DNA of 64,000 bases. Origin: Pseudomonas viridiflava (GTDB lineage: Bacteria > Pseudomonadota > Gammaproteobacteria > Pseudomonadales > Pseudomonadaceae). Below the pieces are notes generated by a model. It was not told where the DNA came from. It saw only the letters and a list, made by a program, of their open reading frames with translations, and searched no databases. The position numbers and the translations under genes are program-made. The stretch covers positions 1 to 64,000 of the forward strand of contig NZ_UTHA01000068.1 in assembly GCF_900582195.1 (NCBI RefSeq), read 5' to 3'. Below, piece by piece: positions 54,009 to 63,896 of the stretch; the first letter of the stretch is position 1; the number at the start of each line of letters is the position of its first letter.

Positions 54009-55679
54009 ATGACCGAGCCAGAAGACCCCAGCCGTGAGCGTCTCAAGCACCACTTTGCCCAGCGGGTAATTCATCAGGCACGTCAGATTCTTGAGATATG
54101 GCAGCGCCTGCAACGCAGTGAGTGGTCCACTGTCGACCTCGCCGAACTGAGCGAGGCCAACCTGCGCCTGCTGCGTTTCGCCGAACGCTTCGAACAGCCC
54201 GAACACACCCAGCTGGCGCGGCACATCAGCCAGTCGCTGGAAGCCGTGGACGCCAATCGCGGCCGCCTCAGCAGCGGCCTGATCACCGATCTCAATCGCT
54301 TGATGCAACGCCTGTCCCGCACCGGGCTGCGCCATGGCGATCAGCTCGACCAGACCTTTCTGCCGCCACTGCGCAAACCGATCTACGTGATGCTGCAGGA
54401 TCACGACCGCGCGGAACGACTGGCCAAACAACTGGAATTTTTTGGTCTCAGCGCGCAGGCACTGGACAGTGTCTCGGCGTTTCGCTCATCGATGGTCGAG
54501 CGTTTACCGGCCGCGATCGTCATGGACGTCGATTTCAGCGGCGCCGGCATCGGCCTGAAACTCGCCGCCGAAGCCCAGATTGGCCTGGAAGAACCGCTAC
54601 CGCTGCTGTTCTTCAGCCTGCACGAAACCGACACGCCGACCCGTCTCGCCGCCGTGCGTGCCGGTGGCCAGGAATTCCTCACCGGCACCCTCGAAGCGTC
54701 GAGCCTGCTGGAAAAGATCGAAGTCCTCACCTGCGTCGCCCAGTACGAACCTTATAAAGTGCTGATCATTGACGACTCGCGCGCGCAGGCCTTGCATACC
54801 GAGCGCCTGCTCAACAGCGCCGGCATCGTCACGCGCACGTTGATCGAACCGATTCAGGCGATGGCCGAACTGGCGGATTTTCAGCCGGACCTGATCATCC
54901 TCGACATGTACATGCCGGCCTGCACCGGCACCGAACTGGCCAAGGTGATTCGCCACAACGACCGTTATGTCAGCGTGCCGATCATCTATCTGTCGGCCGA
55001 AGACGATCTGGACAAGCAGCTCGACGCGATGAGCGAGGGCGGCGATGACTTCCTGACCAAACCGATCAAGCCGCGCCACCTGATCACCACCGTGCGCAAC
55101 CGCGCCGCCCGTGCGCGTAACCTGAAAGCACGGATGGTCCGCGACAGCCTCACCGGTCTGTACAACCACACGCACATTCTGCAACTGCTCGAAGACTGCT
55201 CGTTCCGCGCCCGCCGCGAGAACAAGCCATTGAGCTTTGCGATGCTCGACATCGACCATTTCAAACGGGTCAACGACAGCCACGGCCACCCGATGGGCGA
55301 CCGGGTGATCAAGAGTCTGGCGCTGTTTCTCAAGCAGCGTTTGCGCAAAACCGATTTCATTGGCCGATACGGCGGCGAAGAATTCGCCATCGTCATGCCC
55401 GACACCGATATAGAAGCCGCGCACAAAGTGCTCGACGAGATCCGCCAGCGCTTCGCTGAAATCCATTACCCGGCGCAGCCGCAGGATTTGTGGTGCACCT
55501 TCAGCGCCGGCGTGGTGGAAATGCACGACGACTGCGACAGCCTGATGATGGCCAGTCAGGCCGATGAGGCGCTGTACCGTGCCAAGGGCGCCGGACGCAA
55601 TCGCGTGCAGACCGCGCGCGACTCAAAGCAAAGTGCCACCTTTTCATCGAATTCCACTGATTCGGTCATAACCCTGTAA
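54009..55679 (+). CDS. gcbA: Diguanylate cyclase response regulator, GcbA-like
   Basis: 556 residues. There is an N-terminal helical region (1-125), then a degenerate receiver (about 128-245) lacking the acidic pair and Lys. A complete receiver follows (about 250-370), with LIIDDSRAQ, phospho-Asp in IILDMYMP and LTKPIKP. The GGDEF domain has GGEEF at 455-459 and an inhibitory RxxD site (R446-K-T-D449). It makes c-di-GMP. In Pseudomonas the gene beside DUF2333 and the chemoreceptor is gcbA, which promotes initial surface attachment. The gene fits functionally with the adhesion island at 20-41 kb. Confidence 0.92.
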   Translation: MTEPEDPSRERLKHHFAQRVIHQARQILEIWQRLQRSEWSTVDLAELSEANLRLLRFAERFEQPEHTQLARHISQSLEAVDANRGRLSSGLITDLNRLMQRLSRTGLRHGDQLDQTFLPPLRKPIYVMLQDHDRAERLAKQLEFFGLSAQALDSVSAFRSSMVERLPAAIVMDVDFSGAGIGLKLAAEAQIGLEEPLPLLFFSLHETDTPTRLAAVRAGGQEFLTGTLEASSLLEKIEVLTCVAQYEPYKVLIIDDSRAQALHTERLLNSAGIVTRTLIEPIQAMAELADFQPDLIILDMYMPACTGTELAKVIRHNDRYVSVPIIYLSAEDDLDKQLDAMSEGGDDFLTKPIKPRHLITTVRNRAARARNLKARMVRDSLTGLYNHTHILQLLEDCSFRARRENKPLSFAMLDIDHFKRVNDSHGHPMGDRVIKSLALFLKQRLRKTDFIGRYGGEEFAIVMPDTDIEAAHKVLDEIRQRFAEIHYPAQPQDLWCTFSAGVVEMHDDCDSLMMASQADEALYRAKGAGRNRVQTARDSKQSATFSSNSTDSVITL

Positions 55680-55730
55680 CAGAACCGCAATAAATTCAGG
55701 CGCTTACCATTTCTGCCGTTGGTAGCCGTC

Positions 55731-57677
55731 ATGCGCCTGAAGTTGCTCACCAATCTCAATACGCTGCTGCTGGTCGCCGTGTGCCTCGCACTCGGCGCCA
55801 CGCTGTGGTGGTCGCAAAAAGCCCTTGAACGTCCGTATCTATTGATGGAGCGGTATCTGGGGTTGTCGCAGCAATTTCAGAACGAGGTGGCGCGCAATGT
55901 CGAGGGTTACCTCGCCAGCGGTGATGCTTTGCGCTTGAGCAGTGCCAGCCAGGCCATCGACGGCTTAAAGAAAGAGCTCGATGAACTGCCGCCGACGCTG
56001 GCTGAGACTTTGCGCCCCAGTCTTTCCGGACTTGAAGATTTCAGTAAAACCGACCTGCTCGCGGCCGGCAAACTGGCCGGTGACCCGCAGGCCTTGCTGC
56101 TGCAGGCCGAGCGCGAACTGAGCGCCAGCCTTGATCAGCTCAGCACCTACGCCAACGGCAATGCCAGCTACCTGACGCCGCTGCTTGCCGCCTCACAACA
56201 TCTCGGCAAGTTGTCGCTCGCGCGGGACAAACTGGTCAGCAGCGGTCGCAGCGAATTGGCCGCGGACGTTGAGCGCGAAGTCAGCAATATCAGCACTCAA
56301 GCGCAAGCGATTGATGCCCTGCCCTTGCTCGGCGTTGTCGCGAAAAATGAATCCGGCAGCGACGATTTCGCTGCAATGATGGGCATCGAGAACACCGAAA
56401 AAGCCGTCGCCGAAGATGCTGGGGTCGGCCTCAAACGCGAACTCAACAGCCTGCTCGGTCGTTATCCCGCAGAGCTGGCGCGCACCCGCGAGCAGATCCA
56501 GAAACGCAGCGATCTCAGCGCCGCCACCCACCAGAAAATCGCCGCCGTACAGCAAGCCATCGCCGGACTGGAGCCGGTGGTACGCGCCCAGCACGGTCAG
56601 ATCCAGGGCGAAGTGCGCTTGATGCAAGGCGTGATGATCGGCCTGATTCTGCTGATCGCGTTGCTGATCGATACCTTGCAGCGGCGGCTGGCCCGTACGC
56701 TGACCAATCTCGCTCCGGCACTGTCGACCTGGGCCGAAGGCGATTTCAGCCGCGATATTCACTTGGGCAAAACCAACCGCGAGTTGCACGACATCGAAGC
56801 GTCGCTGAACCGCTTGCGGGCGTATTTGGTGGATCTGGTCGGGACGATTCGCGGCAACGCCGAACAAGTCGCGGGCAGCAGCCGCACGCTTGCCGAACTG
56901 AGCAACGACTTGCACAGCGGGGCTGAACATCAGGCCGGTGATACCGCGCTGATCCGCGATTCGCTCGGCGAACTGGAGGCAACCATTCAGCAAGTTGCCG
57001 GTGATGCACAACAGGCAGCAGAGGCCAGCCGTCATGCCGGACTGGCCGTTGAGCATGGTCAAACCGTCATTGGCCAGAGTCTCACCGGCCTGCACGCGTT
57101 GGTTGGTGAGGTTCAGGGTAACGCGCAGATGATCGAACATCTGGCTGAAGAGTCGGCGACCATCGGTGGAGTGCTGACGGTGATTCGCTCGATTGCGGAT
57201 CAGACCAACCTGCTGGCACTGAACGCGGCGATTGAAGCAGCCCGCGCCGGAGAAATGGGTCGCGGGTTTGCCGTGGTGGCGGAAGAAGTGCGTTCGCTGG
57301 CACAGCGTACTGCCGGGGCAACTGCGGAAATCCAGACGCTGATCGCCGGCCTGCAAACCGCCGCCCGCCAATCGGTGGAAGGCATGCGTGCGCAGGTCGA
57401 ACACGCCGAAGCCACGGCCAATCAGGCGCAAGCGGCGGATGGCGCGCTGGATAAAATCGTCGGCGCGATCCAGACCATTTCCGACACGGCGATCCGCATT
57501 GCCGACGTAACGGCGCAGCAAAGCGGTGCCGTCAGCGAGATCCGCGATCACAGCGAACGGATCCATCAATTGGGTGGGGATAATCTGGTGCGTATTGGTC
57601 GTGGGCGTGAACAAGGTGAGAACTTGCTGGTTCTTGGCGGGCAACTGCATACAGCCGTTCAGGCCTTTCGCGTCTGA
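55731..57677 (+). CDS. Methyl-accepting chemotaxis protein (CtpL-position homologue)
   Basis: 648 residues. TM1 is at about 7-25 ([19 protein letters not shown]). A 260-residue helical periplasmic sensor follows, then TM2 at about 300-318 ([17 protein letters not shown]), a HAMP-like linker and the signalling domain. The hairpin tip is [40 protein letters not shown]. It ends AVQAFRV, with no CheR-binding pentapeptide. In P. aeruginosa the gene at this position is ctpL (phosphate taxis); the ligand here cannot be told from sequence. The start at 55731 has no strong ribosome binding site and lies 51 bp after gcbA. Confidence 0.92.
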   Translation: MRLKLLTNLNTLLLVAVCLALGATLWWSQKALERPYLLMERYLGLSQQFQNEVARNVEGYLASGDALRLSSASQAIDGLKKELDELPPTLAETLRPSLSGLEDFSKTDLLAAGKLAGDPQALLLQAERELSASLDQLSTYANGNASYLTPLLAASQHLGKLSLARDKLVSSGRSELAADVEREVSNISTQAQAIDALPLLGVVAKNESGSDDFAAMMGIENTEKAVAEDAGVGLKRELNSLLGRYPAELARTREQIQKRSDLSAATHQKIAAVQQAIAGLEPVVRAQHGQIQGEVRLMQGVMIGLILLIALLIDTLQRRLARTLTNLAPALSTWAEGDFSRDIHLGKTNRELHDIEASLNRLRAYLVDLVGTIRGNAEQVAGSSRTLAELSNDLHSGAEHQAGDTALIRDSLGELEATIQQVAGDAQQAAEASRHAGLAVEHGQTVIGQSLTGLHALVGEVQGNAQMIEHLAEESATIGGVLTVIRSIADQTNLLALNAAIEAARAGEMGRGFAVVAEEVRSLAQRTAGATAEIQTLIAGLQTAARQSVEGMRAQVEHAEATANQAQAADGALDKIVGAIQTISDTAIRIADVTAQQSGAVSEIRDHSERIHQLGGDNLVRIGRGREQGENLLVLGGQLHTAVQAFRV

Positions 57678-57683
57678 CAAATC

Positions 57684-57753
57684 GCCTTCGCGAGCAAGCT
57701 CGCTCCCACATTGGGATGCATACCCCTGTGGGAGCGAGCTTGCTCGCGAAGGC
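57684..57753. repeat. REP doublet 7
   Basis: Two CTTGC-type REPs face each other with a short 20-base loop, in the opposite order to most others (GCGAGCAAGCTC first). It lies between the chemoreceptor gene and aroQ. Confidence 0.92.
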
Positions 57754-57844
57754 GTCAGTTCAGACGCCACAAATGACCGGATCAAATCATTTGGTCACAT
57801 ATCTCGCGCAAACATCGGCCATCGTGCGGGCTATTGCATAGAAC

Positions 57845-57874
57845 TGGACAGTCACAAAGTCTTTGCGGCATAGT
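57845..57874 (+). promoter_or_regulatory. Predicted sigma-70 promoter of aroQ-accB-accC
   Basis: TGGACA (57845-57850) and CATAGT (57869-57874) with an 18-bp spacer resemble -35 and -10 hexamers. They lie about 45 bp before the aroQ start. Confidence 0.45.
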
Positions 57875-57918
57875 CGCCGGGTTCTGACGATTGCTCATTC
57901 ATAACAAGGACTACGCAG

Positions 57919-58371
57919 ATGGCAACCCTCCTGGTGCTGCACGGCCCCAACCTGAACCTGCTCGGCACCCGCGAACCCGGCACCTACGGTTCAACGACCC
58001 TGGCGCAGATCAATCAGGATCTGGAGCGCCGCGCCCGTGAAGCCGGCCATCATCTGCTGTATCTGCAAAGCAATGCCGAGTACGAATTGATCGATCGCAT
58101 TCACGCCGCACGCGGCGAAGGCGTCGATTTCATTCTGATCAATCCAGCAGCTTTTACGCACACAAGTGTCGCATTACGTGACGCGTTGCTGGGAGTGAGC
58201 ATCCCATTCATCGAAGTGCATTTGTCCAACGTGCACAAACGCGAACCTTTCCGCCATCACTCTTACTTCTCCGATGTAGCGGTGGGAGTGATCTGCGGCC
58301 TTGGCGCCAGCGGTTACCGACTGGCCCTGGAGGCTGCACTAGAACAGCTTGAAACACAGGCAACGACTTGA
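57919..58371 (+). CDS. aroQ: Type II 3-dehydroquinate dehydratase
   Basis: 150 residues. It dehydrates 3-dehydroquinate to 3-dehydroshikimate in aromatic amino acid synthesis. The N-terminus is [21 protein letters not shown], with the catalytic Tyr/Arg loop [32 protein letters not shown] and [17 protein letters not shown] supply the Asn and His of the active site. The length is exactly that of dodecameric AroQ. The 48-bp gap to accB is consistent with one operon. Confidence 0.97.
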   Translation: MATLLVLHGPNLNLLGTREPGTYGSTTLAQINQDLERRAREAGHHLLYLQSNAEYELIDRIHAARGEGVDFILINPAAFTHTSVALRDALLGVSIPFIEVHLSNVHKREPFRHHSYFSDVAVGVICGLGASGYRLALEAALEQLETQATT

Positions 58372-58419
58372 AATACAAGCGTTAAGCGCCCCTGACCGAC
58401 CCTTGGGAGTTGATGATTC

Positions 58420-58881
58420 ATGGATATCCGTAAAGTTAAGAAACTGATCGAATTGCTGGAAGAGTCCGGCATCGACGAGCTCGAGATCAAGGAAGGCGAA
58501 GAGTCCGTACGCATCAGCCGTCACAGCAAGACCCCGGCTCAGCAGTACTACGCACCGGCTCCGATGCAAGCGCCGGCCGCCGCACCTGTTGCAGCTGCTC
58601 CGGTGGCTGCTGCTGCCCCGGCTGCCGCTGCTGCTCCAGCGCTGAACGGCACCGTTGCCCGTTCGCCGATGGTCGGCACTTTCTACCGCAAATCTTCGCC
58701 AACCTCGCCATCCTTCGTTGAAGTCGGCCAGACCGTGAAGAAAGGCGACACTCTGTGCATCGTCGAAGCCATGAAGATGATGAACCACATCGAAGCTGAA
58801 ACCAGCGGTGTGATCGAGTCCATCCTCGTCGAAGACGGCCAGCCGGTTGAGTACGACCAACCGCTGTTCACCATCGTTTGA
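58420..58881 (+). CDS. accB: Biotin carboxyl carrier protein of acetyl-CoA carboxylase
   Basis: 153 residues. The N-terminal helix is [20 protein letters not shown]; an Ala/Pro-rich linker (about 45-75) follows, then the biotinyl domain. The biotinylated K119 lies in the motif EAMKMMN. It carries carboxybiotin between AccC and the transcarboxylase. accC starts 17 bp downstream. Confidence 0.97.
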   Translation: MDIRKVKKLIELLEESGIDELEIKEGEESVRISRHSKTPAQQYYAPAPMQAPAAAPVAAAPVAAAAPAAAAAPALNGTVARSPMVGTFYRKSSPTSPSFVEVGQTVKKGDTLCIVEAMKMMNHIEAETSGVIESILVEDGQPVEYDQPLFTIV

Positions 58882-58898
58882 ACTGCGGAGAGCCTTTG

Positions 58899-60257
58899 AT
58901 GACTGCGAAGTTGGAAAAAGTTCTGATCGCTAACCGCGGTGAGATCGCCCTGCGGATTCTGCGTGCCTGCAAAGAGATGGGCATCAAGACCGTCGCCGTT
59001 TACTCCAAGGCCGACAAAGAGCTGATGCACCTGGGTCTGGCAGACGAGTCCGTCTGCATCGGCCCGGCTTCTGCCGCTCAGTCCTACCTGCACATCCCGG
59101 CCATCATCGCTGCCGCTGAAGTGACTGGCGCCACCGCCATTCACCCAGGCTACGGTTTCCTCGCGGAAAACGCCGATTTTGCCGAGCAGGTCGAGAACTC
59201 CGGCTTCGCTTTCATCGGTCCGAAAGCCGAAACCATCCGCCTGATGGGCGACAAGGTTTCGGCCAAGCACGCGATGATCGAAGCGGGCGTACCGACCGTT
59301 CCAGGTTCTGATGGCCCACTGCCGGAAGACGAAGAAACGGCGCTGCGCATCGGTCGTGAAGTCGGCTATCCGGTGATCATCAAAGCCGCTGGCGGCGGTG
59401 GTGGTCGCGGTATGCGCGTGGTGCACAAGGAAGAAGACCTGATCGCCTCGGCGAAACTGACCCGTTCCGAAGCAGGCGCGGCGTTCGGTAACCCGATGGT
59501 CTATCTGGAAAAATTCCTGACCAACCCGCGCCACGTCGAAGTGCAGGTTCTGTCCGACGGCCAGGGTCACGCTATCCACCTGGGCGACCGCGATTGCTCG
59601 CTGCAGCGTCGTCACCAGAAGGTTCTCGAAGAAGCGCCGGCACCGGGCATCGACGAGCAGGCGCGCCAGGAAGTACTGGCTCGCTGCGTCAAGGCGTGCA
59701 TCGACATCGGTTACCGCGGCGCGGGTACTTTCGAGTTCCTGTACGAGAACGGTCGTTTCTACTTCATCGAAATGAACACCCGTGTTCAGGTGGAGCACCC
59801 GGTTTCGGAAATGGTCACCGGTATCGACATCGTCAAGGAGATGCTCAGCATCGCCGCTGGCAACAAGCTGTCGTTCACTCAGGATGACGTGGTTATCCGC
59901 GGTCACTCACTGGAATGCCGGATCAACGCTGAAGACCCGAAAACCTTCATGCCGAGCCCGGGCACGGTCAAGCATTTCCACGCCCCAGGCGGCAACGGCG
60001 TTCGCGTCGATTCGCACCTGTACAGCGGTTATGCGGTTCCGCCGAACTACGACTCGCTGATCGGCAAGCTGATCACTTACGGCGCCACCCGCGACGAAGC
60101 CATGGCCCGCATGCGCAATGCCCTGGACGAAATCGTGGTTGACGGGATCAAGACCAACATCCCGCTGCACCGTGATCTGGTTCGTGACGAAGGCTTCTGC
60201 AAGGGCGGTGTGAACATTCACTACCTCGAGCACAAGCTGGCTGGCGAGAAGCACTAA
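58899..60257 (+). CDS. accC: Biotin carboxylase subunit of acetyl-CoA carboxylase
   Basis: An ATP-grasp enzyme of 452 residues. The N-terminal domain is [21 protein letters not shown]. The glycine-rich ATP loop is [16 protein letters not shown]. Further catalytic regions are [19 protein letters not shown] and [23 protein letters not shown] (58887-58890) supports the start at 58899. It carboxylates biotin on AccB. A terminator follows 20 bp after the stop. Confidence 0.97.
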   Translation: MTAKLEKVLIANRGEIALRILRACKEMGIKTVAVYSKADKELMHLGLADESVCIGPASAAQSYLHIPAIIAAAEVTGATAIHPGYGFLAENADFAEQVENSGFAFIGPKAETIRLMGDKVSAKHAMIEAGVPTVPGSDGPLPEDEETALRIGREVGYPVIIKAAGGGGGRGMRVVHKEEDLIASAKLTRSEAGAAFGNPMVYLEKFLTNPRHVEVQVLSDGQGHAIHLGDRDCSLQRRHQKVLEEAPAPGIDEQARQEVLARCVKACIDIGYRGAGTFEFLYENGRFYFIEMNTRVQVEHPVSEMVTGIDIVKEMLSIAAGNKLSFTQDDVVIRGHSLECRINAEDPKTFMPSPGTVKHFHAPGGNGVRVDSHLYSGYAVPPNYDSLIGKLITYGATRDEAMARMRNALDEIVVDGIKTNIPLHRDLVRDEGFCKGGVNIHYLEHKLAGEKH

Positions 60258-60276
60258 GCTTCAACCGGCACCAGAC

Positions 60277-60301
60277 AAAGCCGCCTTCGGGCGGCTTTGT
60301 T
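60277..60301 (+). terminator. Intrinsic terminator after accC
   Basis: AAAGCCGCC (60277-60285) pairs perfectly with GGCGGCTTT (60290-60298) around CTTCG-like loop bases, followed by a T-rich tract. Confidence 0.88.
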
Positions 60302-60327
60302 GTTTCTGCAGATTGAATAACCCCCTT

Positions 60328-60414
60328 GTGGGAGCGAGCCTGCTCGCGAAAGCGGTGTATCAGATCCATAGGCATTAACTGACCCTCCGCTTTCGCGAGC
60401 AGGCTCGCTCCCAC
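60328..60414. repeat. REP doublet 8
   Basis: Both arms carry the CCTGC core (GAGCCTGCTC and GAGCAGGCTC). It lies between accC and prmA. Confidence 0.93.
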
Positions 60415-60522
60415 AGGGTATGGTGTTTCAAGTCACTCCCACAAAAGCTTTGCGCTCGCGTAAACTTGCGCGCTTCTCGCCGGCCGCTAGGCTGCAATCA
60501 ATATTTTTCAAAGGTGCCCGCC

Positions 60523-61401
60523 ATGCCTTGGCTGCAAGTACGTCTCGCCATCAGCCCGGAACAAGCCGAAACCTACGAAGACGCTTTCCTTGAAGTGGGC
60601 GCCGTGTCGGTGACCTTCATGGACGCCGAGGATCAGCCGATCTTCGAGCCGGAACTCAACACCACCCCCCTGTGGGCGCACACCCATCTGCTGGCGCTGT
60701 TCGAAGGCGGCACCGAACCGGCACCGGTTCTGGCCCATCTGGAACTGCTGACCGGCAGCCCGCTGCCCGAGCACCACAGCGAAGTCATCGAAGATCAGGA
60801 TTGGGAACGCAGCTGGATGGATGGTTTCCAGCCGATGCGTTTCGGCCAGCGCCTGTGGATCGTGCCGAGCTGGCACGCGGCGCCGGAACCTGATGCGGTC
60901 AACCTGCTGCTGGATCCGGGTCTGGCATTCGGCACCGGTACTCACCCGACCACCGCACTGTGCCTGGAATGGCTCGACGGCCAGGACCTGAAAGACTGCA
61001 ACGTGCTCGATTTCGGTTGCGGCTCGGGGATTCTGGCGATCGCCGCCCTGCTGCTCGGCGCCAAGGAAGCCGTCGGCACCGACATCGACGTGCAGGCGCT
61101 GGAAGCCTCCCGCGACAACGCCGGGCGCAACAATATTGCCGACGAACTGTTCCCGCTGTACCTGCCGGAAGATCTGCCGCAGGTTCAAGCTGACGTGCTG
61201 GTCGCCAATATTCTCGCCGGCCCGCTGGTTTCGCTGGCGCCGCAACTGTCCGGGCTGGTCAAGTCTGGTGGACGTCTGGCGCTGTCGGGCATCCTCGCCG
61301 AACAAGGTGACGAAGTGGCTGCCGCTTATGCCCAGGACTTTGAACTCGACCCGATCGCCAATCGCGATGGCTGGGTGCGCATCACCGGCCGTCGGCGCTA
61401 G
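60523..61401 (+). CDS. prmA: Ribosomal protein L11 methyltransferase
   Basis: 292 residues. The N-terminal substrate-recognition domain is [20 protein letters not shown]. The linker [18 protein letters not shown] is conserved, and the SAM motif is [20 protein letters not shown], followed by [13 protein letters not shown]. It trimethylates L11. AAAGGTG supports the ATG at 60523; a longer frame upstream is not preceded by a ribosome binding site. Confidence 0.96.
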   Translation: MPWLQVRLAISPEQAETYEDAFLEVGAVSVTFMDAEDQPIFEPELNTTPLWAHTHLLALFEGGTEPAPVLAHLELLTGSPLPEHHSEVIEDQDWERSWMDGFQPMRFGQRLWIVPSWHAAPEPDAVNLLLDPGLAFGTGTHPTTALCLEWLDGQDLKDCNVLDFGCGSGILAIAALLLGAKEAVGTDIDVQALEASRDNAGRNNIADELFPLYLPEDLPQVQADVLVANILAGPLVSLAPQLSGLVKSGGRLALSGILAEQGDEVAAAYAQDFELDPIANRDGWVRITGRRR

Positions 61402-61431
61402 AATGACCGCCTGCATAATCCGGATCGCCGC

Positions 61432-62700
61432 ATGACCGACAGCTTCGTCACCCAGTGCCCGCATTGCCAAACCAGTTTCCGTGTCAACCATGCTCAATTG
61501 AGCGTGGCCCGCGGGGTGGTTCGCTGCGGCTCTTGCCTGCAAGTGTTCAATGCGGCCAAACAGCTGCTGGAGCAACACGCCGGCAAGGACACGGTGACAC
61601 CGGTTGCGCCACCGTTCGCCGCGCTGCCCGATGATGCGCCGCCGGCCGTCGAACCACCGCCCATCGTCGAGCACCCCGAGCCGCGCGCCATCAGCCAAAA
61701 GCAGTGGAGCGCCTCCGCGCTTGACCTCGACAGCCTTGATCTGGACGAAGAACTGGCGCGCCTCGAACAACGGGAAATCCAGCCGGCCACCGAACTCGGT
61801 CGCCCGCGCGAAGACACCCTGAGTGCCCGTCGCGACAGCCCGGAGCCGGACGATGCCGCCTGGCCTGACAGCCTGTTCAGCGAACCCGCCGATGAGCGGC
61901 TACCTGAGCCGGAAAACGAGCCGCCAATCGACGACATTGAACCGGTCAAATCCGAGCGCACCGAGCCTTCGCTGTCGCTGGAACCGGTGGACCTGGATGA
62001 CGAGCCGGCAATTCCGCATCTGCGCCTGCACGACCCGATCGACCCCAATGCGCGCCGCGAACGTTTGTCGGCCAGTGACAATATCGATGACGACGACTCG
62101 CCATCGATTGAACCGCTGCGCAAAAAACGCGAGCGCGCAGAACCCGGCGTACGCGCCGAAGTGCTGCAGGACCTGACCGACGACCCGCTGCAACTGGACT
62201 GGCAGAAACGTCGCTCGCCGTGGGGACGCCGCTTGCTTTGGCTGGTATTGGTTCTGCTGGCGGCAGGCGGACTGGCTGCGCAGTACATCTCGTATCATTT
62301 CGAGGAACTGGCCCGACAGGATCAATACCGCCCGTGGTTCCAGCAAATCTGTCCGCAAATCGGCTGTACGGTGCCGTCCAAAGTCGACATCGCCAGGATC
62401 AAGAGCAGCAATCTGGTGGTGCGCAGTCACCCGGAGTTCAACGGTGCACTGGTGGTCGACGCGATCATTTATAACCGCGCGACGTTCTCTCAGCCCTTTC
62501 CATTACTGGAACTGCGCTTCGCCGACCTCAACGGTCACCTGATCGCCAGTCGTCGCTTCAAACCCGGCGAGTACCTTAAAGGCGATCTCGAAGGTCTGGC
62601 GGAAATGCCGCCGCAGACGCCGATCCACATTGCGCTGGATATTCTCGATCCAGGCCCCAAAGCGGTGAATTACAGCCTGAGTTTCCACTCCCCCGAGTGA
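61432..62700 (+). CDS. Zinc-ribbon and DUF3426 domain membrane protein
   Basis: 422 residues. The N-terminal zinc ribbon (MJ0042 type) has C9/C12 in QCPHCQ and C32/C35 in RCGSC. A long acidic, disordered stretch (about 60-250) follows, then one membrane segment (RLLWLVLVLLAAGGLAAQYI, about 264-283) and a periplasmic DUF3426 domain (RSHPEFNGALVVDAIIYNRA). The cytosolic zinc ribbon and periplasmic domain suggest a membrane-spanning regulatory or envelope role; none is established. It lies 30 bp after prmA, probably in the same transcript. Confidence 0.9.
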   Translation: MTDSFVTQCPHCQTSFRVNHAQLSVARGVVRCGSCLQVFNAAKQLLEQHAGKDTVTPVAPPFAALPDDAPPAVEPPPIVEHPEPRAISQKQWSASALDLDSLDLDEELARLEQREIQPATELGRPREDTLSARRDSPEPDDAAWPDSLFSEPADERLPEPENEPPIDDIEPVKSERTEPSLSLEPVDLDDEPAIPHLRLHDPIDPNARRERLSASDNIDDDDSPSIEPLRKKRERAEPGVRAEVLQDLTDDPLQLDWQKRRSPWGRRLLWLVLVLLAAGGLAAQYISYHFEELARQDQYRPWFQQICPQIGCTVPSKVDIARIKSSNLVVRSHPEFNGALVVDAIIYNRATFSQPFPLLELRFADLNGHLIASRRFKPGEYLKGDLEGLAEMPPQTPIHIALDILDPGPKAVNYSLSFHSPE

Positions 62701-62828
62701 AGTGCGTCATCGCTTTCGAATTGACGGCGGTTTTCTGACTTTGCCAGCCACGACCAAACCGGCGGCGATAACAGAATAACTGTTCAGATTTTGTTCAATT
62801 CAGCCTTTATCCAGTCATCGAGAGCGGG

Positions 62829-62834
62829 TATCAT
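62829..62834 (+). promoter_or_regulatory. Possible -10 element of the dusB-fis promoter
   Basis: TATCAT lies 52 bp before the dusB start. The corresponding -35 (TTTATC, 62806-62811, 17-bp spacer) is weak. The 185-bp gap upstream shows nothing else that I can support. Confidence 0.35.
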
Positions 62835-62885
62835 GCCAACCCTTTTTCGAACTCTCATGATCCGGCCCCACTTCAGGGAAGTCCT

Positions 62886-63896
62886 ATGTCGGCGGTACGC
62901 ATCGGCCCATACACATTGCAGAACGGCTTGATTCTCGCCCCGATGGCGGGGGTCACCGATCAGCCCTTTCGTCAGCTGTGCAAGCGTCTGGGCGCAGGGC
63001 TTGTTGTCTCGGAAATGGTCACCAGCGACATGAGCTTGTGGAACACCCGCAAGTCGCGCATGCGCATGATCCACGAAGGCGATCCCGAGCCGCGCTCGGT
63101 ACAGATTGCCGGTGGTGACGCACAGATGCTGGCGGACGCGGCCCGGGCCAATGTCGAGCTGGGCGCACAGATTATTGATATCAACATGGGTTGCCCGGCA
63201 AAGAAGGTCTGCAACAAGGCCGCCGGTTCCGCGTTGTTGAAGGACGAAGCACTGGTGACCGAGATCCTGCAGGCCGTAGTGGCTGCGGTTGATGTGCCGG
63301 TCACCTTGAAGATCCGCACCGGCTGGGATCGCGACAACAAGAACGGCCTGACCGTGGCGAAGATCGCCGAGCAGGCCGGGATCACCGCGCTGGCAGTGCA
63401 TGGCCGCACTCGCGCCGATCTGTACAAGGGTGAAGCCGAGTACGACACGATTGCCGCGATCAAGCAGGCCGTGTCGATCCCGGTGTTCGCCAATGGCGAT
63501 ATCGATTCGCCGGAAAAGGCCCGTTACGTGCTCGACGCGACCGGTGCCGATGGCCTGTTGGTAGGCCGCGCCGCCCAAGGGCGGCCTTGGATTTTTCGCG
63601 AGATCGAACACTTCCTGCGTACCGGCGAGAAATTGCCGGCACCGGAGCTGATCGAGGTGGAACACATACTGCTGGAGCATCTGGCCGCACTTCACGCTTT
63701 CTATGGGGATGTGATGGGTGTGCGCATTGCGCGCAAGCATGTGGGCTGGTATCTCGCAACCTTGCCGGGCGCCAGGGAGTTTCGCGCCCACTTCAATCGT
63801 TTGGATGGTACGGAAACACAATGCGCCAACGTTCGGGAGTTCTTCGCCGAGCGTTACAAGAGCCTGACAGGGGACGAAGAAGGGGTGGCCGCATGA
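62886..63896 (+). CDS. dusB: tRNA dihydrouridine synthase B
   Basis: An FMN-dependent enzyme of 336 residues that reduces uridine to dihydrouridine in tRNA. The N-terminus is GPYTLQNGLILAPMAGVTDQPFRQ. The catalytic Cys lies in NMGCPAKKVCNKAAGSALL, and the flavin-phosphate site in GADGLLVGRAAQGRPWIF. AGGGAAG precedes the ATG. Its stop overlaps the fis start (ATGA), the usual dusB-fis operon. Confidence 0.96.
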   Translation: MSAVRIGPYTLQNGLILAPMAGVTDQPFRQLCKRLGAGLVVSEMVTSDMSLWNTRKSRMRMIHEGDPEPRSVQIAGGDAQMLADAARANVELGAQIIDINMGCPAKKVCNKAAGSALLKDEALVTEILQAVVAAVDVPVTLKIRTGWDRDNKNGLTVAKIAEQAGITALAVHGRTRADLYKGEAEYDTIAAIKQAVSIPVFANGDIDSPEKARYVLDATGADGLLVGRAAQGRPWIFREIEHFLRTGEKLPAPELIEVEHILLEHLAALHAFYGDVMGVRIARKHVGWYLATLPGAREFRAHFNRLDGTETQCANVREFFAERYKSLTGDEEGVAA

